Below, one piece after another: positions 1-5,069 of a stretch of DNA of 7,602 nt. The notes under the pieces were generated by a model. The model had not been told where the DNA came from, did no database searches, and saw only the letters and a program-made list of their open reading frames with translations. Both the position numbers and the translations under genes were made by a program. The DNA is taken from positions 1 through 7,602 of the forward strand of contig CAZLNV010000035.1 in the NCBI GenBank assembly GCA_964561095.1, in the 5' to 3' direction. Position 1 is the first letter of the stretch. The number at the start of each line of letters is the position of its first letter. Origin of the DNA: CAZLNV01 sp964561095 (GTDB lineage: Bacteria > Bacillota_I > Bacilli_A > RF39 > UBA660).

Positions 1-2
1 AA

Positions 3-1808
3 GGACCAGATTTTCCAACTGGAGCAACTATATTAGGAAATAGTGGAATAAAACAAGCTTATGAAACAGGAAGGGGCACTATTACTATAAGAAGTAAAGC
101 AGTAATAGAGGAAAAAAATGATAAGCAATATATAATAATAGATGAAGTTCCATATGGAGTTAATACATTAGATTTAAAAAACAAAGTAGCAGAACTTGTT
201 CATAATAAAATAATCGATGGAATATCAGATTATCATACAGATTTAAAAAATGGTGTTAAAATTACTATTACTTTAAAAAGAGATGCAAATGCTCAAGTTG
301 TACTAAATAATTTATATAAGCATACACAATTTCAGACAACTTTTGGTATTATATTTCTTATGCTAGATAACGGAGTTCCAAAAACACTTGGACTTAAAAG
401 TATAATATCTAAGTATATAGATTATCAAAAAGAAATAATATATAGAAGGACAAAATTTGAGTTAGATAAAGCTGAAAAAAGAGTCCATATATTAGAAGGA
501 TTAAAAATAGCCTTAGATAATATTGACGAAGTAATAAAAATAATAAAAAGCGCTGAAAGCGATGAAATAGCAAAAAATAATTTAATTTCTAAATTTAGAC
601 TAACTGAGATACAAACAGATGCAATTTTAGAAATGAAATTACGTAGGTTAACAGGACTAGAAAGAGATAAAATAGAAAATGAATTAAAAGATTTACTAAA
701 AGCAATAGCTGAATATAAGTCAATCCTTGAAAGTGAAGAAAAAGTATATGCTATTATTAGATCTGAATTATTAGAAATTAAAGATAAATATGCAGATGCA
801 AGAAAAACTTCTATTGATATGACAGCAATAGATTATATTGAGGATGAATCTTTAATTCCTGTAGAAAATTCAATTGTAACAATAACAAATAAAAATTATA
901 TAAAAAGATTAAGCGCTGATACTTATAGAACTCAAAATAGAGGTGGAACCGGAATAAAAGGAATAACTACAAATGATGAAGATTTTGTTAAACAAATATT
1001 AACAGTTTCAACACATGACTATATATTATTCTTTTCTAATAAAGGAAAAGTTTATAGATTAAAAGGTTATGAAATACCATCATTTTCAAGAAACTCTAAA
1101 GGATTACCTTTAATAAATTTATTACAAATAGAAAAAGGCGAAAGTATTAATACAATAGTAAAAGTTGAAAAAGATAACAAGTACAAATGTTTGATATTTG
1201 CAACTAAGAAAGGTATTGTTAAACGCACTTTAATAGAAGATTTTGATAAAATAAGACAAACCGGAAAAATAGCTATTTCTTTAAAAGAAAATGATGAACT
1301 AATATCTGTTAAAAAAACATATGGTGATGATCAAATACTTATGTGTTCTCATAAGGGCCGTATGGTAAGATTTAATGAATCTGAAATAAGAATTATGGGA
1401 AGAACGGCAACGGGTGTAAGAGGAATTAATTTAAAAGCAGACGATGTATGTATATCTATGGAAATTTCTCAAACCGGAAAAGAAATATTAGTTATAACTG
1501 AAAAAGGATATGGTAAAAAAACATCAGTTGAAGAATATAGAGAGACTAAAAGAGGAAGCAAAGGTGTTAAAACCATAAATGTTACAGAAAAAAATGGTGA
1601 TGTAATTGGATTTAAATCTGTTGATGATGAACAAGATTTAATAATTATTACAAATTTAGGAGTTGTTATAAGATTAGATATATCAAAAATTTCTAAAATG
1701 GGAAGAGTAACACAAGGAGTAAAATTAATTAATTTAAAAGATAACAATGTTGTATCTTCAATATCAATTGTCCAGAAAGAAGAAATATTAGAAGATTCAG
1801 AAGCATAA
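3..1808 (+). CDS. gyrA: DNA gyrase subunit A, 5'-truncated by window start
   Basis: GyrA is the breakage-reunion and DNA-wrapping subunit of gyrase (GyrA2GyrB2), which introduces negative supercoils. The open frame runs from base 3 without interruption to TAA at 1806-1808, giving 601 residues. The first residues (GPDFPTGATILG) match GyrA at about residue 205, so the catalytic Tyr and quinolone-resistance region lie outside the window. The tower and coiled-coil part is recognisable (HILEGLKIALDNIDEVI, LRRLTGLERDKIENE). Six repeated blades of the C-terminal beta-pinwheel follow, each of the type KGxVxR...G.K.I. The first blade carries the GyrA-box as QNRGGTG at 933-953, close to the consensus QRRGGKG. 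This box supports GyrA over ParC. The protein ends in a short acidic tail (EEILEDSEA). The start shown is the window edge; the internal ATG at 360 is not a start, because homology continues upstream. Gene context (tadA, dnaX, recR downstream) is the origin region. Confidence 0.97.
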   Translation, partial: GPDFPTGATILGNSGIKQAYETGRGTITIRSKAVIEEKNDKQYIIIDEVPYGVNTLDLKNKVAELVHNKIIDGISDYHTDLKNGVKITITLKRDANAQVVLNNLYKHTQFQTTFGIIFLMLDNGVPKTLGLKSIISKYIDYQKEIIYRRTKFELDKAEKRVHILEGLKIALDNIDEVIKIIKSAESDEIAKNNLISKFRLTEIQTDAILEMKLRRLTGLERDKIENELKDLLKAIAEYKSILESEEKVYAIIRSELLEIKDKYADARKTSIDMTAIDYIEDESLIPVENSIVTITNKNYIKRLSADTYRTQNRGGTGIKGITTNDEDFVKQILTVSTHDYILFFSNKGKVYRLKGYEIPSFSRNSKGLPLINLLQIEKGESINTIVKVEKDNKYKCLIFATKKGIVKRTLIEDFDKIRQTGKIAISLKENDELISVKKTYGDDQILMCSHKGRMVRFNESEIRIMGRTATGVRGINLKADDVCISMEISQTGKEILVITEKGYGKKTSVEEYRETKRGSKGVKTINVTEKNGDVIGFKSVDDEQDLIIITNLGVVIRLDISKISKMGRVTQGVKLINLKDNNVVSSISIVQKEEILEDSEA

Positions 1809-1816
1809 AAAATAAG

Positions 1817-1847
1817 TATAATGTTCCACGTGGAACATTATATTTTT
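1817..1847 (+). terminator. Possible gyrA intrinsic terminator built from parS
   Basis: The 1817-1842 palindrome can fold in RNA as an 11-bp stem with a 4-base loop (ACGT). It is followed at once by five T residues at 1843-1847, and it starts 8 bases after the gyrA stop. This has the form of a rho-independent terminator, although the stem is AT-rich apart from a few G-C pairs near the loop. The same bases contain the parS core, so the DNA site may have two uses. No other hairpin with a T-run lies between gyrA and the SRP RNA promoter. Confidence 0.5.
1822..1837. promoter_or_regulatory. parS site, CC/GG variant (ParB loading site)
   Basis: TGTTCCACGTGGAACA is a perfect 16-bp palindrome. It agrees with the bacterial chromosomal parS consensus TGTTNCACGTGNAACA, in the variant with C at position 5 and G at position 12. 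ParB (Spo0J) binds parS, loads as a CTP-dependent clamp, spreads along DNA and recruits SMC for origin segregation. An origin-proximal place next to gyrA is where parS sites are expected. The symmetry continues to 1817-1842. The site lies just after gyrA and may also form that gene's terminator hairpin. Confidence 0.88.
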
Positions 1848-1854
1848 ATAAATT

Positions 1855-1868
1855 ATTTCCCGGGAAAT
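1855..1868. promoter_or_regulatory. Noc binding site (NBS)
   Basis: ATTTCCCGGGAAAT matches exactly the 14-bp consensus known for B. subtilis Noc, the ParB paralogue that binds DNA, attaches to the membrane and blocks FtsZ ring assembly over the nucleoid. The symmetry extends to 1847-1876. The 24 bp at 1850-1873 recur without a change inside dnaX at 3662-3685, which argues against a chance palindrome. The site lies between two parS sites. That a Noc protein exists in this organism is inferred. Confidence 0.85.
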
Positions 1869-1878
1869 AATTTATATA

Positions 1879-1894
1879 TGTTTCACGTGAAACA
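1879..1894. promoter_or_regulatory. Canonical parS site (ParB loading site)
   Basis: TGTTTCACGTGAAACA is the textbook parS sequence of Bacillus and many other bacteria. It lies in a 32-bp perfect palindrome (1871-1902). Its core ends 15 bp before the -35 element of the SRP RNA promoter, so ParB loading here could touch expression of that RNA. No T-run follows it on the + strand, so it does not look like a terminator. Confidence 0.93.
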
Positions 1895-1909
1895 TATATA
1901 AAAATTAAG

Positions 1910-1938
1910 TTGCAATATAAAATAAAATAAAATATAAT
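1910..1938 (+). promoter_or_regulatory. Sigma-A type promoter of the SRP RNA
   Basis: The -35 element TTGCAA (1910-1915; four of six matches to TTGACA) and a perfect -10 TATAAT (1933-1938) are separated by exactly 17 bp of A/T-rich sequence. A start near 1945, 7 bases after the -10, coincides with the 5' end of the SRP RNA as predicted from its closing helix. The agreement between promoter and RNA end is the main support. This is probably also the only promoter that serves tadA. Confidence 0.85.
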
Positions 1939-1944
1939 ATTGTT

Positions 1945-2015
1945 GCACAACAAATGTTGCAAAACCAGGTCAGAATCGGAAGATAGCAGCCTTAATGCTC
2001 CACATTTGTGTGTGC
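1945..2015 (+). ncRNA. ffs: Signal recognition particle RNA, small (4.5S-like) type
   Basis: This RNA binds Ffh and targets ribosomes making membrane or secreted proteins to FtsY and the Sec translocon. The conserved domain IV is clear: GGTCAG at 1968-1973, the GGAA tetraloop at 1978-1981 closed by ATC/GAT, and the opposite loop strand AGCAGCC at 1985-1991. These match the E. coli 4.5S core. Bases 1945-1957 (GCACAACAAATGT) pair with 2002-2015 (ACATTTGTGTGTGC), leaving one bulged G at 2010, which closes the molecule. GCA at 1959-1961 can pair with TGC at 1996-1998. The whole RNA is only about 71 nt, so it has no Alu domain, unlike the roughly 270-nt B. subtilis scRNA. In B. subtilis the gene lies between tadA and dnaX; here it precedes tadA. 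Ends are set by folding and by the promoter and are not proven. Confidence 0.9.
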
Positions 2016-2022
2016 TTTTTTT
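2002..2022 (+). terminator. SRP RNA terminator (3' arm of closing helix plus T7)
   Basis: Seven T residues (2016-2022) follow directly after the 3' arm of the 13-bp SRP closing helix. The mature RNA's own long-range helix, or a partial form of it, would thus serve as the terminator stem. The tadA Shine-Dalgarno AAGGAG (2023-2028) starts at the next base, so tadA needs readthrough of this signal. The stem spans the whole RNA and is not a short local hairpin, which makes its strength uncertain. Confidence 0.6.
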
Positions 2023-2036
2023 AAGGAGTAAAAAAT

Positions 2037-2441
2037 ATGGAAGAATATATAATAGAAGAATTAAAAAAATTATCAAATAAAGCTTACAAAAATGGTGAAG
2101 TTCCTGTAGGCTGTGTAATAGTAAAAGATAATAAAATAATAGCAAAGGCTTATAATAAAAGAGAAACAAAAAAAAATCCAATTTTGCACGCAGAAATTAT
2201 GGCAATTATCAAAGCTTGTAAAAAAGAAAAAAATTGGAGACTTGATGACTGTCAAATGTATGTGACGTTAGAACCGTGCAATATGTGCAAAGAAATAATA
2301 AAAGAAACAAGAATCAATAAAGTTGTTTACATTTTAAAAAGTAAAGTCAGCAAGAAAACACTGACAAAATATAAAAAATGTGATATACAAGATGAATATT
2401 TTGAAAAAAAATTATTATCTTTTTTTAAACAAAAAAGATAG
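2037..2441 (+). CDS. tadA: tRNA-specific adenosine deaminase TadA, short form
   Basis: TadA converts A34 to inosine in tRNA-Arg(ACG) so that it reads CGU, CGC and CGA codons. The 134-residue product has the cytidine/deoxycytidylate deaminase zinc site: H51-A-E53 (zinc ligand and proton-shuttle Glu) and P80-C81-x2-C84 (TLEPCNMC). Around it are typical TadA elements: GEVPVG at 20-25 and NWRLDDC at 66-72. The start at 2037 has AAGGAG 8 bases upstream. The gene is shorter than the usual 150-165 residues. After the zinc site the usual DPKxGA-type segment is replaced by a Lys-rich stretch (YILKSKVSKKTLTKYKK), and the family's PCPMC reads PCNMC. Another deaminase is possible, but the place beside SRP RNA and dnaX favours TadA. 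It is probably expressed by readthrough from the SRP RNA promoter. Its stop codon lies in a terminator-like hairpin. Confidence 0.9.
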   Translation: MEEYIIEELKKLSNKAYKNGEVPVGCVIVKDNKIIAKAYNKRETKKNPILHAEIMAIIKACKKEKNWRLDDCQMYVTLEPCNMCKEIIKETRINKVVYILKSKVSKKTLTKYKKCDIQDEYFEKKLLSFFKQKR

Positions 2442-2448
2442 TTTTTTT
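2416..2448 (+). terminator. Probable tadA terminator, AT-rich hairpin
   Basis: A 10-bp stem pairs 2416-2425 with 2431-2440 around a TAAAC loop and is followed by seven T residues at 2442-2448. The arms overlap the last codons and the stop (TAG 2439-2441) of tadA. The stem has only one G-C pair, so it would be weak. Its form and its place before a new promoter are the reasons to list it. Confidence 0.45.
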
Positions 2449-2461
2449 CTCGTTAAATAGA

Positions 2462-2470
2462 TGATATAAT
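2462..2470 (+). promoter_or_regulatory. Extended -10 promoter of the dnaX operon
   Basis: TGATATAAT at 2462-2470 contains a perfect TATAAT (2465-2470) with the TGn extension that can offset a poor -35. The expected -35 position is only a T-run (2442-2447). A start near 2477 would leave a leader of about 32 bases with the ribosome site GGGGTGA (2498-2504) before the dnaX ATG at 2509. A second TATAAT at 2484-2489 lacks these supports. No comparable promoter is seen further down, so this one likely drives dnaX to yabB. Confidence 0.6.
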
Positions 2471-2508
2471 CTTATTAACAACTTATAATTACAAAGTGGG
2501 GTGAAATA

Positions 2509-4119
2509 ATGAGTTATTTGGCATTATATAGAAAATATAGACCATCAATGTTTAAAGATGTTATTGGACAAGAAGCTATTGTAAAGACATTAAAAAATTC
2601 TGTAAAGTCTGGTAATATTAATCATGCTTTTTTATTTAGCGGCCCAAGGGGGACAGGAAAAACAAGTGTGGCAAAAATTTTTTCTAGAGCTATTAATTGT
2701 GTTAATCCTGTTGATGGAGATAGATGCGAAAAATGTGAAATGTGTAAAGCTATTTCAGAAAACGATATGGATATAATAGAAATAGATGCAGCTAGTAATA
2801 ATGGCGTTGATGAAATAAGAGAAATAAGAAACAATGTTAAATTGGTCCCAACAGTTGGAAAATATAAAATATATATAATTGATGAAGTTCATATGCTTTC
2901 AATTGGGGCTTTCAATGCCTTATTAAAAACCTTAGAAGAACCACCGGAGCATGCAATTTTTATATTAGCAACAACAGAAATACAAAAAATACCTTTAACA
3001 ATTATTTCTAGATGCCAGAGGTTTGATTTTAAAAAAGTTACTCCATCTGTTCTTAGTAAATTGCTAAAGAAAATTGCAGCAAAAGAAAACAAGGAAGTGT
3101 CTGATGATGTTATCGAGTTAATATCCGAAACATCAGATGGTGGGGTAAGAGATGCAATTAATCTCTTAGATCAATTGTTAACAAATTGCCTTGATAACCC
3201 AACAATTAATGATATATATTCACTAAATGGCGATGTGCCAGAAGTAACAATCGAACAATTGTTTGTTAATGTGGCTGAAGGTAATATCCCGGCGGTGTTG
3301 AACACAATTAATGAATTCTATAATGCTGGTAAAAATTTAAATTCCATAGCAGAAAGACTTTTGTTATTAGTAAAAGATATAAATATTAACAACAACGTAA
3401 AGAATTATTTTAAAAAAGAAAAGAGAGAAAAATTAGAAAAGTTTAAAAATCTTTCAAATTATGAAACAAATATAATAATAAAAAGAATGCTTGATATGAT
3501 AGGAGAGTTGAAGAAAACAACAAATCAAAAAATAATATTTGAAATAATGATGCTAGAAATTATAGAAAATTTAAAAAAAGAAGATAAAGAAGAAAATATT
3601 ATTGAAGAAATATCGGAAAATATAAGAGAAAAAAGTGTTGAAAAGATACCGGAAAGATTAGAAATTATTTCCCGGGAAATAATTTTGATTAGAATAAACA
3701 ATACTTTAGCCGAAGCAAATAAAGAGTGCTTAGCTAATTATAGAGAAAAAATGAATATTTTAAATGAATATCTTGCAAATAAGAAATATAATAAAGTAGC
3801 TAATATATTAATGTCAGGTAATTTGATAGTTGCATCTAATAATCATCTTATGTTTGAATACAAAAAAGACTTGGAAATAAATTTATTTTATAAAAATATT
3901 AAATTAATAGAGAAATTACTTAATGAAATACTGAAATTAAAATGTAAGGCAGTTGCAGTAAGCCAGATGGAATGGAATACAACAAAAAAAGAATATGTTC
4001 AAAATAAAAAAAATGGTATAATATATAAGTTACAGGAAGAACCAAAAATCGAAGAAAAAATAATACATGATGATAAAGCTATAAACATTTTTGGTGAAGA
4101 AAGCATAGATATAAAATAA
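2509..4119 (+). CDS. dnaX: DNA polymerase III clamp-loader subunit gamma/tau
   Basis: DnaX is the ATPase motor of the clamp loader, which opens the beta clamp and places it on primed DNA; the tau form also ties the polymerases to the helicase. The 536-residue product has the AAA+ elements in order: Walker A GPRGTGKTS (45-53), the zinc module C64, C73, C76, C79, Walker B IIDEVH (123-128), the SRC motif (167-169) and the GGVRDAINLLDQL stretch that continues the ATPase fold. Domain III follows to about residue 355. After that comes a charged linker (about 358-392) and a C-terminal tau-specific part. The start has the ribosome site GGGGTGA and begins with the family's typical MSYLALYRKYRP. Two oddities: an in-frame A-AAA-AAA heptamer at 3573-3579, which could yield a gamma-like product, and a Noc site at 3667-3680 in the linker. 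Its stop overlaps the ribosome site of ybaB. Confidence 0.97.
   Translation: MSYLALYRKYRPSMFKDVIGQEAIVKTLKNSVKSGNINHAFLFSGPRGTGKTSVAKIFSRAINCVNPVDGDRCEKCEMCKAISENDMDIIEIDAASNNGVDEIREIRNNVKLVPTVGKYKIYIIDEVHMLSIGAFNALLKTLEEPPEHAIFILATTEIQKIPLTIISRCQRFDFKKVTPSVLSKLLKKIAAKENKEVSDDVIELISETSDGGVRDAINLLDQLLTNCLDNPTINDIYSLNGDVPEVTIEQLFVNVAEGNIPAVLNTINEFYNAGKNLNSIAERLLLLVKDININNNVKNYFKKEKREKLEKFKNLSNYETNIIIKRMLDMIGELKKTTNQKIIFEIMMLEIIENLKKEDKEENIIEEISENIREKSVEKIPERLEIISREIILIRINNTLAEANKECLANYREKMNILNEYLANKKYNKVANILMSGNLIVASNNHLMFEYKKDLEINLFYKNIKLIEKLLNEILKLKCKAVAVSQMEWNTTKKEYVQNKKNGIIYKLQEEPKIEEKIIHDDKAINIFGEESIDIK
3573..3579 (+). other. Candidate -1 frameshift or slippage site in dnaX
   Basis: The zero-frame codons TTA AAA AAA GAA (L355-K-K-E) contain A AAA AAA in the X XXY YYZ phase of -1 slippery heptamers. 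A -1 shift here reads AGA AGA TAA and stops at once, giving a product of about 359 residues that ends close to the end of domain III. That would be a gamma-like form. An RNA polymerase insertion of one A gives the same protein. I see no Shine-Dalgarno-like stimulator upstream and no strong stem downstream, and A-runs are common in this genome, so this is only a candidate. Confidence 0.3.
3667..3680. promoter_or_regulatory. Second Noc binding site, inside dnaX
   Basis: ATTTCCCGGGAAAT occurs again within dnaX, in a 24-bp perfect palindrome (3662-3685) identical to 1850-1873. It encodes IISREII at residues 386-392, in the poorly conserved linker after domain III. Its arginine codon CGG (3673-3675) is the only CGN arginine codon I find in dnaX; the others are AGA or AGG. 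This suggests that the DNA site, more than the protein, holds the sequence. Noc sites within genes are known in B. subtilis. Confidence 0.82.
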
Positions 4120-4129
4120 GGAGGAAATT

Positions 4130-4423
4130 ATGAATATGCAGAACCTATTAGCACAAGCTAAAAAATTGCAGGGAGATATGGAAAAAATTTCTAAGGAAAT
4201 TGAAAGTACAACATATGTTGGAGAAAATAGTGGAGTAAAGGTTGAAATAAATGGTAAATATGAGGTTTTAAAAATAGATATTAAAAATGAAGAAACTTTA
4301 AAGGACAAGGAATTGGTTGAAGATATGATTCTTTTGGCAACTAATGAAGCATTAGAAAAAATAAAGAAAGACAAAGATGAAAAGTTAGGTAAATATACAA
4401 ATGGTTTAGGGGGATTGTTTTAG
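4130..4423 (+). CDS. ybaB: YbaB/EbfC family nucleoid-associated protein
   Basis: This 97-residue protein belongs to the YbaB/EbfC family (YaaK in B. subtilis): small dimeric DNA-binding proteins with a tweezer-like fold, commonly encoded between dnaX and recR. Visible features are the N-terminal helical segment starting MNMQNLLAQAKKLQGDMEK (about residues 4-28), the central beta part with VKVEINGKYEVLKIDI (about 47-62), and a final helix leading to the glycine-rich end GLGGLF typical of the family. The ribosome site AAGGAGG (4118-4124) overlaps the dnaX stop, 5 bases before the ATG; a second ATG two codons later is less well spaced. A role together with RecR in repair is often proposed from this linkage but is not shown by the sequence. 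Confidence 0.95.
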   Translation: MNMQNLLAQAKKLQGDMEKISKEIESTTYVGENSGVKVEINGKYEVLKIDIKNEETLKDKELVEDMILLATNEALEKIKKDKDEKLGKYTNGLGGLF

Positions 4424-4426
4424 ACT

Positions 4427-5026
4427 ATGAATTATCCAAAAGTATTTGAAGATTTAATGGAAGATTTTAAAAAACTACCTGGTATAGGTGAAAAAACAGC
4501 AGAAAGATTTGTATATAAAATAGAATCTTTATCTAAAGAAGAAATTGGAGAATTTTCGGAAGACTTAAAAAATTTTAAATCTAAAATTTGTAAATGTAAA
4601 ACCTGTGGAATTATAACCGATAAAGAAGAATGTGATTTATGCTCTTCTAAAACTCGCAATAATTCTATAATATGTGTAGTAGAAGATTCAAAAAATGCCT
4701 TTCTATTTGAAAAAAGTGGAAATTATAATGGAAAATATCACATTTTAAATGGGCTTATTAACCCAATTGAAGATATTAATCCAGAGGATATAAATATGTT
4801 TTCACTTGTTAACAAAAGATTGGACGAAAATGTAAAAGAAATAATAATCGCTTTGTCACCATCTATAGAAGGTGAAACGACATCACTATATTTACAAAAA
4901 TTATTAGAAAAAAAGAATATTAAGATTTCGAGATTATCATATGGGATTCCAATGGGTTCGGATATTGAATATTTGGATCCTTTAATGGTAAGTAAAGCAC
5001 TTGAAGATAGAAAATATATAGAATAA
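4427..5026 (+). CDS. recR: Recombination mediator protein RecR
   Basis: RecR, with RecO (and RecF), helps load RecA on SSB-coated single-stranded DNA in gap repair. The 199-residue product is of full family length and shows the known order of parts. A helix-hairpin-helix lies at LPGIGEKTAERF (17-28). A C4 zinc finger follows, C57-x2-C60-x8-C69-x2-C72. The Toprim domain from about residue 80 has the acidic VVE at 84-86. The segments LSPSIEGETTSLYL and RLSYGIPMGSDIEYLD correspond to the family's TNPTVEGEATALYI and RLAHGLPVGGDLEYAD. The start is 3 bases after the ybaB stop. The nearest ribosome-site-like run (AGGGGGA, 4408-4414) lies in the last ybaB codons at a long 12-base spacing, so translational coupling with ybaB is likely. 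Confidence 0.97.
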   Translation: MNYPKVFEDLMEDFKKLPGIGEKTAERFVYKIESLSKEEIGEFSEDLKNFKSKICKCKTCGIITDKEECDLCSSKTRNNSIICVVEDSKNAFLFEKSGNYNGKYHILNGLINPIEDINPEDINMFSLVNKRLDENVKEIIIALSPSIEGETTSLYLQKLLEKKNIKISRLSYGIPMGSDIEYLDPLMVSKALEDRKYIE

Positions 5027-5069
5027 AAATCATATATTAACAATATTTTTTATTAGGTGAACAAATAAG

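Larger units (their letters stand above)
1817..1902. repeat. Array of three consecutive long palindromes (parS-NBS-parS)
   Basis: Three perfect inverted repeats almost fill this block: 1817-1842 (26 bp), 1847-1876 (30 bp) and 1871-1902 (32 bp). The outer arms of the last two overlap by 6 bp. The centres lie at 1829.5, 1861.5 and 1886.5, which are 32 and 25 bp apart. The cores match, in order, parS (CC/GG form), the Noc binding site and parS (TT/AA form). Each palindrome extends beyond the core that ParB or Noc recognises, with AT-rich symmetric arms. The array fills most of the gap between gyrA and the SRP RNA promoter. The palindromes are read directly from the sequence; the protein binding is inferred from known consensus sites. 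Confidence 0.9.

Noticed and set aside
1469..1747. Other minus-strand open frames inside gyrA, dnaX, ybaB, recR, bofA, holB and ricT
   Set aside because: All lie opposite well-recognised genes, have low-complexity hydrophobic products and no ribosome sites.
3..1808. Topoisomerase IV subunit ParC as an alternative to GyrA
   Set aside because: The GyrA-box-like QNRGGTG and six complete C-terminal blades, with the origin gene order, favour GyrA.
1940..1961. Inverted repeat TTGTTG-CA-CAACAA and repeated GTTGCA around the SRP RNA start as an operator
   Set aside because: The bases are explained by the SRP closing helix and transcription start. The repeats are too short to support an operator call.
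1809..2036. DnaA boxes or a replication origin in the gyrA-tadA gap
   Set aside because: No TTATCCACA or its complement was seen here or elsewhere. The palindromes match parS and NBS, not DnaA sites.
1846..2181. Minus-strand open frame of 111 codons across the gyrA-tadA gap
   Set aside because: It runs through the palindromes, the SRP RNA and the 5' part of tadA. The product is a low-complexity Leu/Phe/Tyr string typical of the reverse of A-rich coding DNA.
5025..5050. Possible terminator between recR and bofA (AAAAAT...ATTTTT)
   Set aside because: Only 6 A/T pairs with a 14-base loop, which is expected by chance at this base composition. The genes appear to be one operon.
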